The position numbers were made by a program, and so were the translations under genes. Positions 1 through 10,562 of a stretch of DNA of 64,000 nt are shown piece after piece. Origin of the DNA: Flavobacteria bacterium BBFL7 (GTDB lineage Bacteria; Bacteroidota; Bacteroidia; Flavobacteriales; Flavobacteriaceae); contig CH672375.1 in the NCBI GenBank assembly GCA_000153385.1, positions 628,185 through 692,184 on the forward strand, read 5' to 3'. The stretch's first letter is position 1. Each line of letters begins with the position of its first letter. The notes beneath the pieces were generated by a model that did no database searches, was not told the origin of the DNA, and saw only the letters and a program-made list of their open reading frames with translations.

Positions 1-921
1 ATCACCTACTGCATCTACAGCCTCATCTGCAGCATCTTGAGCAGCGTCTACAACAGCGTCAGCCACCTCGTCAACTTCCGTAGAATCAGCTGGTTGAGAT
101 TCTTGATTTTTTGCAGCTAACTTTTCTGCCCAGTAAGTATCTGCTTCAATAACAAATTGTGAAACTTCTGAAGCTTTATAAACATGCCAAAATTCTAATT
201 GAGCCGTACTTGTTAAGATATCTTCAACACGTTTAATATCTTTTGCACCTGGCAATTCAATTAAAATACGTCCAGAATCACCTAAACGTTGAATATTAGG
301 TTGAGTTACACCAAACTTATCAATACGTTTTCTTAGTACTTCAAAAGCACTAACCATATATTCTTTAAGCTTCACTCTTAATTTAGGCTCAATTTCTGAA
401 TTAGACATATTAAAGTCTATTACTCCATCCATCTCTTGATTTGAGAAAATATCTGGCGAACCTAATTTAGCACCATCAATGGCATTAAATTCTTCTAGGA
501 AATAGTCAAAGTAATCTGCCTGACCATCTTTTATACGCTCATCTGCACGCTCTAAAGCTGTTCTGAAATCTGGGTCTTTAGATCCATCTGCCATACCTAT
601 TAATAGGTCTTTTACAGAGATTTGAAGAATTACATTAATTCCTCCCTTAAGGTCTAGTCCTTTTTGAAGTTCTTGTTCCTTTGCATCTGCATAGGTAGTA
701 TATCCACCCCAAACGTCTTTAGACGCAATAGAATCTAGATAAGATTTTGTAGCCTCATCTCTTAGAGTGGCTGCATTTTGATCATCTGCGTTTACAATTG
801 TACTTGCATACGTATCTGCATCTCCTTCTACTTTATTAGTAATAAAAGTATAGGTTAATTGGTAAATACTTACCAATGCAAAAACGATCGCAAAAACTCT
901 GATCAGTCCTTTATTTTGCAT
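1..921 (-). CDS. secD: Protein translocase subunit SecD/SecDF, N-terminal part (cut by window edge)
   Basis: The reading frame starts with ATG at 921 and runs open to base 1, giving 307 residues of the N-terminal part. One membrane segment is seen at about residues 7-27. The SecD signature GLDLKGG falls at residues 88-94, followed by a periplasmic P1-type domain containing VLRKRIDKFGV, typical of SecD. SecDF helps the SecYEG channel pull exported proteins across the inner membrane using the proton gradient. In Bacteroidota SecD and SecF are usually fused, so the missing part probably holds the remaining SecD helices and SecF, which is inference. The last visible stretch is Ala/Asp/Glu-rich, an acidic insert. 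A -7 element lies at 956-963. The family assignment is secure. Confidence 0.93.
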   Translation of the reverse strand, partial: MQNKGLIRVFAIVFALVSIYQLTYTFITNKVEGDADTYASTIVNADDQNAATLRDEATKSYLDSIASKDVWGGYTTYADAKEQELQKGLDLKGGINVILQISVKDLLIGMADGSKDPDFRTALERADERIKDGQADYFDYFLEEFNAIDGAKLGSPDIFSNQEMDGVIDFNMSNSEIEPKLRVKLKEYMVSAFEVLRKRIDKFGVTQPNIQRLGDSGRILIELPGAKDIKRVEDILTSTAQLEFWHVYKASEVSQFVIEADTYWAEKLAAKNQESQPADSTEVDEVADAVVDAAQDAADEAVDAVGD

Positions 922-955
922 AATTAATTGTTTTTAATAAAATTTTTCAATCCGG

Positions 956-963
956 CAAATATA
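956..963 (-). promoter_or_regulatory. -7 promoter element (TATATTTG) for secDF
   Basis: On the minus strand the bases read TATATTTG, matching the Bacteroidota -7 consensus TAnnTTTG, 34 nt before the secDF ATG. No clear -33 TTG is visible. Confidence 0.5.
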
Positions 964-1086
964 TAGTGAGCCATAGGATTGTATGTGATTTTTTTGATAT
1001 AAATAATGGTATTCTTTAACGGTAAGAAATAGTTAAAGAAATGAACCTTGTTAAAGGTTATAAAAAACAGAAAGAAATAGTCTTTC

Positions 1087-1695
1087 TTATGATAAAATGG
1101 GTCCAGCTCTCACAGCCGGAACAGCATATGGACGATTTGCTATAGTATGACCTAAAACATAATTTGTGTCCTGCAAAGAATCTATAAAAACAGTATCTAA
1201 ACTTGGATATAATTCACCAGAAATAAATGGGTGACTTACTTGAGAACCACGTGAATAATCTTGTTTGATCTCAAATAAAAGTGCATTATCAGTATCTGCA
1301 AATCCTCCTTCATCTTGCTGGATATCATACACATCCATCAACAACACTACTTCATCATCCTGAACAGGAACATCAGATAAAGGTGATTGTTGATTTATAA
1401 AGTTAGTAAACGCATCAACATCGAGATGGTTTTTAATACTAGTAACACTAAGATCGCTATGGTAACTAATTTTATATCCACCACCAGGCTGTAGAACAGT
1501 TTTAATATCAACAACTCCAGCATCGGTAAGTTGATTAGTCAATAAACTGAGAGAACACTGAACGTCTTCTGTAGAAATTGCATCATTATTAAAGTGTAAT
1601 ACAATTTCCTGATTAGGCACAACAGATTCTTGTTGCTGAACAACAAAAATTGAAATAAGGCCTATAAATATGCCTATGTACCATTTAAAACTCAT
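1087..1695 (-). CDS. Uncharacterised membrane-anchored protein (202 aa)
   Basis: I do not recognise this family. The protein begins with one hydrophobic segment (about residues 5-20, WYIGIFIGLISIFVV) followed by a hydrophilic, acidic domain without cysteine clusters, so it is probably anchored in the inner membrane with the bulk outside the cytoplasm, or exported. It lies downstream of mdh and upstream of secDF on the same strand. Residues 25-75 (QEIVLHFNN..., QLTDAGVVDIKTVLQPGGGYKISYHSDLSV) look like a small alpha/beta fold; that is inference only. The ATG at 1695 is supported by a TATATTTG element only 4 nt upstream, which suggests a leaderless transcript. It is a real gene by its length and start context. 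Confidence 0.7.
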   Translation of the reverse strand: MSFKWYIGIFIGLISIFVVQQQESVVPNQEIVLHFNNDAISTEDVQCSLSLLTNQLTDAGVVDIKTVLQPGGGYKISYHSDLSVTSIKNHLDVDAFTNFINQQSPLSDVPVQDDEVVLLMDVYDIQQDEGGFADTDNALLFEIKQDYSRGSQVSHPFISGELYPSLDTVFIDSLQDTNYVLGHTIANRPYAVPAVRAGPILS

Positions 1696-1699
1696 GCGG

Positions 1700-1707
1700 C
1701 AAATATA
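1700..1707 (-). promoter_or_regulatory. -7 promoter element (TATATTTG), leaderless spacing
   Basis: The minus strand reads TATATTTG, ending 4 nt before the ATG at 1695. At this distance transcription would begin at or next to the start codon. Confidence 0.5.
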
Positions 1708-1792
1708 GTAAAACAGAACGTTCTATAAACGATGAGTAAAAAGCTAACTCTCCTGCTTATTACAAGGTTATATCAAGCTGTCTTTTAATTCA

Positions 1793-1808
1793 CGCTTTCG
1801 CGAAAGCG
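1793..1808. repeat. Iterated palindrome CGCTTTCGCGAAAGCG (intergenic copy)
   Basis: Perfect 16-bp palindrome, extended to 18 bp by flanking A/T (1792-1809). It lies between the mdh terminator and the promoter of the 202-aa gene. Confidence 0.9.
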
Positions 1809-1846
1809 TAACATCATTATCCAATGAAAAATAACATTTCTTCTAT

Positions 1847-1880
1847 AAAAAAACCGCTCCAGTTATAGAGCGGTTTTTTT
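1847..1880 (-). terminator. Intrinsic terminator after mdh
   Basis: Stem ACCGCTC/GAGCGGT with an 8-nt loop, flanked by A-run and T-run on the two sides, so it can work on both strands. It lies 18 bp beyond the mdh stop codon. Confidence 0.9.
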
Positions 1881-1897
1881 ATTTAGACAGATAAGTA

Positions 1898-2818
1898 TTA
1901 GATAAGACCGTTAGTTGCCTTTACTCCTTCTGCACTTTCTTGAAGTTTTGCTTTTTCTGCATCACTTAAGTTAATCTCAACAATTTTCTCAATACCATTG
2001 CGTCCTAACACGACTGGCACACCTATGCAAAGATCAGAAAGTCCGTACTCACCATCTAGCATTACACTACATGGAAAGATTTTTTTCTGGTCACATGCAA
2101 TCGCTTGTACTAATCCTGATACAGCTGCACCTGGAGCATACCATGCACTAGTACCTAATAATTTTGTAAGTGTTGCTCCACCTACCTTAGTATCTTCTAA
2201 AACTTGATTAAGTCTATCTTCACTTAAAAATTCACTAGCTGGAACTGAATTGCGAGTAGCCAGACGTGTTAATGGCACCATACCTTTATCACTGTGACCA
2301 CCGATAACCATTCCATCTACGTCTGAGATAGGAGCCTCAAGAGCTTCTGCTAGACGATACTTGAAACGTGCACTATCTAAAGCACCACCCATTCCTATGA
2401 TTCTATTTTTAGGTAATCCAGTTACTTTATGAGCTAGATATGTCATTGTATCCATAGGATTAGAAACCACTATAAGGATTACATTAGGAGAATGCTCAAC
2501 TAGACTTGCTGCAACAGACTTAACAATACCTGCGTTAATACCTATCAATTCTTCACGTGTCATACCAGGCTTACGAGGTATACCGGAAGTAATAACCGCG
2601 ATATCACTACCTGCAGTTTTAGAATAATCACTAGTAGAACCAGTAATTTTAGTATCAAAACCGTTTAATGAAGCAGTTTGCATTAAATCCATGGCTTTAC
2701 CTTCTGCAAATCCTTCTTTAATATCTAAGATGACTACTTCACTTGCAAAGTCTTTAATCGCGATATACTCTGCACAACTTGCGCCTACTGCGCCTGCTCC
2801 TACTACGGTTACTTTCAT
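1898..2818 (-). CDS. mdh: Malate dehydrogenase
   Basis: Cytoplasmic NAD-dependent malate dehydrogenase (306 aa, usual length for the LDH-like bacterial type), interconverting malate and oxaloacetate in the TCA cycle. The Rossmann motif GAGAVG is at residues 7-12, and Asp32 at the end of beta-2 predicts NAD rather than NADP. Substrate arginines are Arg82 and Arg88 in the loop IPRKPGMTREEL and Arg151 in DSAR. Asn120 is in VVSNPMD and the catalytic His175 is in GGHSD. The active-site loop with Arg at the MDH position and no LDH glutamine supports malate rather than lactate as substrate. The gene is followed by its own terminator, so it appears monocistronic or the last gene of its transcript. 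Confidence 0.97.
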   Translation of the reverse strand: MKVTVVGAGAVGASCAEYIAIKDFASEVVILDIKEGFAEGKAMDLMQTASLNGFDTKITGSTSDYSKTAGSDIAVITSGIPRKPGMTREELIGINAGIVKSVAASLVEHSPNVILIVVSNPMDTMTYLAHKVTGLPKNRIIGMGGALDSARFKYRLAEALEAPISDVDGMVIGGHSDKGMVPLTRLATRNSVPASEFLSEDRLNQVLEDTKVGGATLTKLLGTSAWYAPGAAVSGLVQAIACDQKKIFPCSVMLDGEYGLSDLCIGVPVVLGRNGIEKIVEINLSDAEKAKLQESAEGVKATNGLI

Positions 2819-2946
2819 TATAATATATTTTTAAATTTATTGAAATTATAGGTCTATGTGCTGGACTTCCAGCAGATTGTAAAAGTACAAAATGGCAGCC
2901 ATATTTTTGAATAAGAGCTTATGAAAAACTGAATATATTAATAGAA

Positions 2947-4035
2947 CTAAATTCTAAAGAATATACCTGCTGTCGCCGAACTGTATTCTCCAAAGGTATA
3001 ATCTGCATTTATATTAAAAGCTCCTAGAGTAAGCTTCAATCCGGCCGTACCTAAAAATCCGCTAACATCGGTATCTACAGTGATAGGATCTTCTACCGTT
3101 GCAGCAATAGGAAATAATACCGTATTAGAAGTAAAAGTGTATGTACCTAATAAATCAGTTTGCGTGCTACCGTTGTTATAATTTAAACCACCATAAAAAT
3201 TGAGAGTTTTAAAGTCAGTACTTATAATAGCAGACAAGTTTAAACTACTTACTTGAGTTTCTATAGACTGATTAGATCCGTCCACAACAACTCCATCTTC
3301 AAAATCATAAGAAGCATCTAAACGCGTATAACCTGCAAGTAAAGAAGCAGCTATAGGTAATGAAGACTCATCATCTGACTGAAGAAGCTTAGTAAATTCC
3401 CATTGTAACCCAAAACCATACAAGCTAGTTTCTGCTTCTTCAAACGTTGTTTTAGGCACCAACCTTGCCTTCAACTCTAATCCACCACCTAAACCAACTC
3501 CAGCCTGTAAAAATGCGGTAGGAACTAAATCTAAACCTTCGTTCCCTAAACCATTAGGCAGATTAATGATATCTTCTTGCAATAAAATTCCAGATGTTGC
3601 CTCTCTACTTCTTATAACTAGCTGTTGATCCATAGCATTTTCTCCTAAAGCTGTGGCAATAGAGCGCGGAGCTGTTGATCCATCACCAAAGCTCACTTCT
3701 ATGTTTGCTGGCGGATTACTAGTATTATCATAACTTTCTTGAATGATCGCCTCATATTCTTCCGGATCTAGAAAGAAATTTTTCTTATCATCTGGCGCAA
3801 AAGTACCATGAACTTTAATTTGAATCTTAAATTTACCAGGCTTTAATACACGAGCATCGTCATACCAACCAGCACTTAAATTGAAACTCAACGCTTCACC
3901 TGCAGGTGTCATATAAGAATTTGAATAACGCTCACCAGCCTCAACACCAGCCGCAAGTATATCAGAAAAACCATCTTGAGCAGTGGCTATATAAGAACCA
4001 ATTAACAGACTAAAAAACAACAAAAACTTTTTCAT
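2947..4035 (-). CDS. Exported outer-membrane-type protein, DUF6588-like
   Basis: Protein of 362 residues with a clear Sec signal peptide (MKKFLLFFSLLIGSYIATAQ, cleavage after Ala-Gln about residue 20). The middle has LNLSAGWYDDARVLKPGKFKI-like text, and the C-terminal half is rich in alternating polar/aromatic beta strands, ending in a strand with a terminal FFRI. That is typical of a small outer-membrane beta-barrel. The arrangement resembles the Bacteroidota DUF6588 family; I assign this from memory and not from a search. Function is unknown. It lies between gyrB and mdh on the same strand, with gyrB's terminator upstream, so it is probably transcribed separately. No membrane lipobox is present. 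Confidence 0.7.
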   Translation of the reverse strand: MKKFLLFFSLLIGSYIATAQDGFSDILAAGVEAGERYSNSYMTPAGEALSFNLSAGWYDDARVLKPGKFKIQIKVHGTFAPDDKKNFFLDPEEYEAIIQESYDNTSNPPANIEVSFGDGSTAPRSIATALGENAMDQQLVIRSREATSGILLQEDIINLPNGLGNEGLDLVPTAFLQAGVGLGGGLELKARLVPKTTFEEAETSLYGFGLQWEFTKLLQSDDESSLPIAASLLAGYTRLDASYDFEDGVVVDGSNQSIETQVSSLNLSAIISTDFKTLNFYGGLNYNNGSTQTDLLGTYTFTSNTVLFPIAATVEDPITVDTDVSGFLGTAGLKLTLGAFNINADYTFGEYSSATAGIFFRI

Positions 4036-4091
4036 ATTGATCTATATTTAATTAACATTTACGAAAATAGAGAGTATTTAGTTCTCTTAAC

Positions 4092-4124
4092 AAAAAAAGG
4101 CTCTTTATATATTAAGAGCCTTTT
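4092..4124 (-). terminator. Intrinsic terminator after gyrB
   Basis: Inverted repeat AAAAGGCTCTT/AAGAGCCTTTT with an 8-nt loop. Read on the minus strand it is followed by a run of T, 24 bp after the gyrB stop codon. Confidence 0.9.
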
Positions 4125-4147
4125 AGAAATATTACTTATTTAAACTA

Positions 4148-6148
<2,001 letters not shown>

Positions 6149-6259
6149 TTATAGGCTTTTGAGCCTTGTTTATGACCTTAAGTTATTAACAAATTATTAA
6201 TATCAAATCACATTTAAAATGTAGAATTTTATACCTTATAGCTTCTTAAACTTCACAAC

Positions 6260-6799
6260 ATGAAATACTTCCTTTTTTTATTCTCAATTTTTACTACTTC
6301 TACAGTTATGCAAGCCCAAGAAATATCATTTTCTAAAATCGATAAAAGTCCACTTGATGTAGTGATTCATAGGGACGATAACAATCAAGCCATCGCTCGT
6401 GTGATTTATAGCAGACCTGCAAAAAGAGATCGTAAAATTTTCGGTGAACTAGTAAAATATGGAGAGGTATGGCGTACTGGTGCAAATGAAGCTACAGAAA
6501 TAGACTTCTTTTATGATGTTACCATAAATGGAAACCTTGTAAAAGCAGGCGCTTACTCGATTTATACAATTCCTGGTGAAGATGAATGGACATTTATACT
6601 CAACTCGCAGACTAATCAATGGGGAACAAAGCATGATCCATCGTTAGATGTATTAAAAGTTACAATGGATAGCATGCCATCTCCACAAACTATTGAGGAA
6701 TTCTCAATTAGCTTTGTTGAAGATCCAGATGGACTTATCTTATTTATGGGCTGGGATAATACCTTGGTAAATTTGCCGATTGAAGTCGCTCAACTTTAA
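6260..6799 (+). CDS. Exported DUF2911 protein
   Basis: A 179-residue secreted or periplasmic protein with a signal peptide (MKYFLFLFSIFTTSTVMQAQ). The mature part is almost entirely a DUF2911 domain, recognised by YSRPAKRDRKIFGELVKYG, EVWRTGANEATEI, AGAYSIYTIPGEDEW and a conserved WG. The family is common in Bacteroidota and its biochemical role is not known to me. It is transcribed divergently from gyrB. Its stop codon overlaps the stop of queE on the other strand by 4 bp, leaving no room for a terminator between the two genes. Confidence 0.88.
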   Translation: MKYFLFLFSIFTTSTVMQAQEISFSKIDKSPLDVVIHRDDNNQAIARVIYSRPAKRDRKIFGELVKYGEVWRTGANEATEIDFFYDVTINGNLVKAGAYSIYTIPGEDEWTFILNSQTNQWGTKHDPSLDVLKVTMDSMPSPQTIEEFSISFVEDPDGLILFMGWDNTLVNLPIEVAQL

Positions 6800-7428
6800 G
6801 GGATATTCAAATATTTGTGAGTTTGTAAAGAGACATGCCACTCTGGGTTCTCCATTACAAATTCAGTAATTAAGGGTATCATCTTTTCTCGCACAGACCA
6901 TTCTGGCTGTAAATAGAGTTTACAATTTGATGATACTTTTTCTGCTTCCGCTTTCGCGAAAGCGAAATCATGTTTATTAAATACAATTACCTTAAGCTCG
7001 TGGGCTGCCTCATATACCTCAGGTAAAGGCATTTTCATTTTTTTAGGTGATAAGCAAATCCAATCCCAAGTTCCAGATAGAGGATATGCTCCACTCGTCT
7101 CAATATGAACTTGCATCCCTTCTTCTTTAAGTCCGGTAGTTAATGGTCCCATATCCCAAGTCAAAGGTTCACCACCGGTAACCACTATAGTCTTACTATA
7201 CTTTGCGGCATTTGCAACTATGGCCTCTACGGCTGTAGGCGGATGTTTTTCTTGATCCCAGCTCTCTTTCACATCACACCAATGACAACCTACATCACAA
7301 CCACCTACTCTTATAAAATAAGCCGCTTTTCCAGTATGACTGCCTTCTCCCTGAATTGTATAAAACTCTTCCATTAATGGAAGCATCATACCTTTTTCAA
7401 CTGCTTGAGAAATTGATTTTTCTAACAT
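6796..7428 (-). CDS. queE: 7-carboxy-7-deazaguanine synthase (radical SAM)
   Basis: Radical SAM enzyme of the preQ0/queuosine pathway that contracts 6-carboxytetrahydropterin to 7-carboxy-7-deazaguanine. The preferred ATG at 7428 (MLEKSISQAVEKG) gives 210 residues, and a TACCTTTG element ends 4 nt before it. An upstream in-frame ATG would add 11 residues overlapping that element. Motifs: EEFYTIQGEGSHTGK, the [4Fe-4S] cluster motif CDVGCHWC (CxxxCxxC with QueE-type spacing) and the SAM-binding VVTGGEPL. The partner QueD is encoded 31 kb away (38894-39304). The palindrome at 6949-6964 is inside the gene and encodes AFAKA in a predicted surface helix near the C-terminus. The C-terminus overlaps the DUF2911 stop. 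Confidence 0.93.
   Translation of the reverse strand: MLEKSISQAVEKGMMLPLMEEFYTIQGEGSHTGKAAYFIRVGGCDVGCHWCDVKESWDQEKHPPTAVEAIVANAAKYSKTIVVTGGEPLTWDMGPLTTGLKEEGMQVHIETSGAYPLSGTWDWICLSPKKMKMPLPEVYEAAHELKVIVFNKHDFAFAKAEAEKVSSNCKLYLQPEWSVREKMIPLITEFVMENPEWHVSLQTHKYLNIP
6949..6964. repeat. Iterated palindrome CGCTTTCGCGAAAGCG (inside queE)
   Basis: Perfect 16-bp copy; the queE frame reads it as AFAKA. Confidence 0.9.
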
Positions 7429-7432
7429 GCTG

Positions 7433-7440
7433 CAAAGGTA
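7433..7440 (-). promoter_or_regulatory. -7 promoter element (TACCTTTG) for queE, leaderless spacing
   Basis: The minus strand reads TACCTTTG, ending 4 nt before the preferred queE ATG at 7428; it decides the start choice. Confidence 0.5.
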
Positions 7441-7522
7441 CTTTTTAAAAATCATAATCAAGAATACTCCTGATATTTAAAGACTACAGGAATTAATTAA
7501 CTTTACACAAAATTGTAAGTGT

Positions 7523-9040
7523 ATGTCTGATAAAGATTCTTTATATAAAATAATTACTGAAGGTTATAACCCTAAAGGCGACTCAATCATCATGGGTGCA
7601 GCCATGCTTAATGGTGAAACTTTAACTGGTGCCCATGTAAAAATCCCACTTAAGACCATGAATAGACATGGGCTTATTGCTGGGGCAACAGGAACTGGAA
7701 AAACGAAAACCCTGCAAATCATAGCAGAGCAGCTTTCACAAAAAGGAATACCGTCTTTATTAATGGATATTAAAGGTGACTTATCGGGTATAGCTGCCGC
7801 TAGTGATGGACATCCTAAGATTGATGAACGTCATGAAAAAATAGGCCTTGATTTTACGGCACACAACTCTCCTGTCGAGATCATGACTATCTCTGAGCAA
7901 GAAGGAATAAGAATGAGAGCTACAGTTAGTGAGTTCGGACCAGTTTTGCTTTCGCGAATATTAGATGTGACAGAAACCCAAGCAGGTATTATATCTGTAG
8001 TTTTTAAATATTGTGATGATAATAAATTACCTCTTTTAGACCTTGACGATCTCAAAAAGGTCTTACAATATGCCACTGGAGCTGGGAAAAAAGAATTTCA
8101 AGAAGAATATGGTAGAATATCCACCTCATCCACTGGAGCAATTCTTAGGAAGATTATTGAACTAGAACAACAAGGAGCCGATCAATTCTTCGGCGAACGC
8201 AGTTTTGAAGTACAAGATTTAGTTCGTAGAGATCGTGAAGGACGAGGATATGTCAATGTTATAAGGCTGACAGACATACAAGACAGACCAAAACTATTTT
8301 CAACCTTCATGTTAAGTCTGCTGGCTGAGATCTATAGTACATTTCCAGAACAAGGAGATGCTGATCAACCAGAATTGATCATGTTTATTGATGAGGCACA
8401 CTTAATTTTTGATCAAGCAAGTGGAGCATTGTTAGACCAAATCGAGAGTATCGTTAAACTAATACGTTCAAAGGGAATCGGACTTTATTTTGTAACACAA
8501 AATCCTACTGACATTCCAGAAGGTGTTTTAAGTCAGTTAGGTCTTAAGGTTCAACACGCATTGCGTGCATTTACAGCCAAAGACCGTAAAGCTATTAAAT
8601 TAACGGCTCAAAACTATCCAGAAACAGAATTTTATGATACTGCCGAGGTATTAACTTCTTTAGGAATTGGTGAGGCTTTAATATCTGCTCTAGATGAAAA
8701 AGGAAGACCTAGCCCACTGGCTGCAACTCTTTTAAGAGCTCCTGCGAGTAGAATGGACGTATTAACCGATAGAGAACTTAGTGATCTTATCGCAGACTCT
8801 GAATTAACAGATAAATACAACGAAGAAATCAACCGTGAAAGTGCTGAAGAAATCCTTCAAGAAAAGATAGAAAAGGCCAATGAAGATGAAATAAAAGAAA
8901 AAGCTAAAGCTGAAAAAGCTAAAGCTAAAAAAAGCACCTCTAGACGTACTAGCACCAGACAAAACCCTATCATTAAAGTCCTTACAAGCGCCAGCTTTAT
9001 AAGAGGTGTTATGGGGATTCTAGGAAAAGCTCTTAAGTAA
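7523..9040 (+). CDS. HerA-like ATPase, DUF853 family (YjgR-like)
   Basis: A 505-residue P-loop ATPase of the HerA/FtsK clade in the DUF853 family, whose E. coli relative is YjgR. The Walker A motif GATGTGKT lies at residues 54-61, and the Walker B ELIMFIDEAHLIF is at about residues 287-299. An arginine-finger-like segment FVTQNPTDIP follows, as in the family. The C-terminus is a Lys/Glu/Ala-rich coiled segment (EKIEKANEDEIKEKAKAEKAKAK type, split here for length) and a short hydrophobic end. It is likely a hexameric cytoplasmic ATPase acting on DNA or protein, with the exact substrate unknown. A TAACTTTA element ends 17 nt before the ATG. The stretch CTTTCGCGAA at 7950 resembles half of the iterated palindrome. 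Confidence 0.88.
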   Translation: MSDKDSLYKIITEGYNPKGDSIIMGAAMLNGETLTGAHVKIPLKTMNRHGLIAGATGTGKTKTLQIIAEQLSQKGIPSLLMDIKGDLSGIAAASDGHPKIDERHEKIGLDFTAHNSPVEIMTISEQEGIRMRATVSEFGPVLLSRILDVTETQAGIISVVFKYCDDNKLPLLDLDDLKKVLQYATGAGKKEFQEEYGRISTSSTGAILRKIIELEQQGADQFFGERSFEVQDLVRRDREGRGYVNVIRLTDIQDRPKLFSTFMLSLLAEIYSTFPEQGDADQPELIMFIDEAHLIFDQASGALLDQIESIVKLIRSKGIGLYFVTQNPTDIPEGVLSQLGLKVQHALRAFTAKDRKAIKLTAQNYPETEFYDTAEVLTSLGIGEALISALDEKGRPSPLAATLLRAPASRMDVLTDRELSDLIADSELTDKYNEEINRESAEEILQEKIEKANEDEIKEKAKAEKAKAKKSTSRRTSTRQNPIIKVLTSASFIRGVMGILGKALK

Positions 9041-9081
9041 AATTTATATTCATTTTAATCGTTTAATACCATAACTAAAAG

Positions 9082-9089
9082 TAGTTTTG
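9082..9089 (+). promoter_or_regulatory. -7 promoter element (TAGTTTTG)
   Basis: Exact TAnnTTTG match 21 nt before the ATG of the lipoprotein gene at 9111. Confidence 0.5.
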
Positions 9090-9110
9090 TAATCTCATAA
9101 AACATATCAT

Positions 9111-9656
9111 ATGAAAAAGACTTTCTTATTACTTATTCTAGTTGTCGCTATAGCGTCCTGTACTAAAAAACAAAACCCATTTGAATGGAATAAGGATCGT
9201 GTTGGCCACCTAACTAAAGATATGATGGTATATCAATTAGACAGTCTATACGCTAATGATAGTATTGTGAAAAATATTAAAGGTGATGAATTTAGCAATG
9301 GGCCAGGTGCAATTGAGATTTTTGAAAAAGGCGGGAAACATTTGTTAACACTTACACCATTAGAGGAAGATAGCACATCAACAATTGAATATGTGCGCAT
9401 AAGAGACAATCGTTTTACTACAGAAAAAGGAATTACTATTGAAAGCGACTACAAAACAATAAGCACAGCATATAATGTTTCAAGCATAGACAATATGATA
9501 AAAGATGCTGTAGTAAGAGTGGACGATCAAAATTTTTACTTTACTATTAGTAAAGACTTACTTCCACCAGAAATTAGATTTGACATGACTGCTACGGTAG
9601 AAAAAACAATGATACCGGACTCAGCAGCACCTAAATATGTTTTCGTAAGCTGGTAA
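9111..9656 (+). CDS. Uncharacterised lipoprotein (181 aa)
   Basis: Lipoprotein signal peptide MKKTFLLLILVVAIASC with lipobox IASC; the lipidated Cys is residue 17. The mature part is a globular, mostly beta-predicted domain with repeated charged strands; I do not recognise the family. The FEWNKDRVGHLTKDMMVYQLDS start of the mature domain could serve as a search key. It lies 10 bp upstream of an alpha/beta hydrolase gene on the same strand, so the two are probably co-transcribed from the promoter at 9082-9089. Location would be periplasmic face of a membrane. Confidence 0.75.
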   Translation: MKKTFLLLILVVAIASCTKKQNPFEWNKDRVGHLTKDMMVYQLDSLYANDSIVKNIKGDEFSNGPGAIEIFEKGGKHLLTLTPLEEDSTSTIEYVRIRDNRFTTEKGITIESDYKTISTAYNVSSIDNMIKDAVVRVDDQNFYFTISKDLLPPEIRFDMTATVEKTMIPDSAAPKYVFVSW

Positions 9657-9665
9657 ACTGACAAC

Positions 9666-10508
9666 ATGAAACAATTTTTACAAAAAGCCATACCTAAACT
9701 GTATGGCTTTTATTTTAACCTTATCAGTCTATTCTCTAAGAAAAAGGCTGCAGAATTAGCTTTAGAGGTTTTTAGCACACCGCGTAGAGGTCGTATACTA
9801 GAACACCAAGCAGCTTTCTTAAATACCGCACGTCAACAGCGCATCACGTCCGAAGACTGTTTATACATGCTCTATCATTGGAAAGGCAATGGCCCAACGG
9901 TATTACTAAATCATGGTTGGGAATCCAATGCTTTTAGATGGAAGTATTTATTTGAAGACTTAAAAAAATTAGATCTTAACATCATTGCAGTTGATGGTCC
10001 AGCACATGGTAATTCTAGCGGTAAATTGTTCACTGCAATTAAGTATTCCAAAGTCATTAAATCTACCATTGATTTATATGAACCAGAGATAATCATTTCA
10101 CATAGTGTAGGTGCTATGGCAACCATTTTTAATGAATACCACCATCCTTCTCCTAGTCTTAAAAAGCTTATTCTATTAGGCGGTCCTAATTCATTAAAAA
10201 CCATTATGAAGGATTATCAAAAGTTGTTAAGTTTTAATAGCCGTGTTTATAGTGGATTAAACGATATCCTAAAAGAGAAATTCGGATATGAAATTGACAA
10301 ATTTAATGCAGCAGATTTTGCAGTAAATATTGAGGCAGACACATTATTGTTACACGCTAGACAAGATGCTATCGTACCATTTTCAGCGAGTGAAGCCATA
10401 TCGCAACGCATGAAAAATGCGACTTTTATTGAAACACAGACTGGCGGTCACAGCTTACATACTGAAGAGAATACTGAACATATCCTAGATTTCTTAGCAA
10501 AAGCTTAA
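9666..10508 (+). CDS. Alpha/beta hydrolase
   Basis: A 280-residue cytoplasmic hydrolase of the alpha/beta fold. The oxyanion segment LLNHGWESNAFRW is at about residues 80-92, the nucleophile elbow reads SHSVGA, and TGGHSLH near the C-terminus supplies the catalytic His; the acid is probably the Asp in LLHARQDAIVPF. The substrate is unknown, and esterase or lipase-like activity is inference. It follows the lipoprotein gene by 9 bp. Downstream is a 13-bp AT-rich inverted repeat, then a separate small gene. Confidence 0.85.
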   Translation: MKQFLQKAIPKLYGFYFNLISLFSKKKAAELALEVFSTPRRGRILEHQAAFLNTARQQRITSEDCLYMLYHWKGNGPTVLLNHGWESNAFRWKYLFEDLKKLDLNIIAVDGPAHGNSSGKLFTAIKYSKVIKSTIDLYEPEIIISHSVGAMATIFNEYHHPSPSLKKLILLGGPNSLKTIMKDYQKLLSFNSRVYSGLNDILKEKFGYEIDKFNAADFAVNIEADTLLLHARQDAIVPFSASEAISQRMKNATFIETQTGGHSLHTEENTEHILDFLAKA

Positions 10509-10528
10509 TTAAAGTCTTTTTAACAAAG

Positions 10529-10560
10529 TTATTATTAAGATTGAACTATCTTAATAATAA
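10529..10560. promoter_or_regulatory. 13-bp perfect AT-rich inverted repeat before a small gene
   Basis: TTATTATTAAGAT and ATCTTAATAATAA are separated by 6 nt, with the second arm ending 2 nt before the ATG at 10563. No T-run follows, so it does not look like a simple terminator. It could be an operator or an RNA hairpin controlling the next gene. Confidence 0.45.
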
Positions 10561-10562
10561 AA

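Noticed and set aside
2859..2874. Hairpin TGCTGGA-CT-TCCAGCA between mdh and the DUF6588-like gene
   Set aside because: The loop is only 2 nt and no T-run follows on either strand, so I do not call it a terminator.
7949..7962. CTTTCGCGAATAT in the HerA-like gene as another palindrome copy
   Set aside because: Only one arm and the centre match; it may be a decayed copy but I did not count it.
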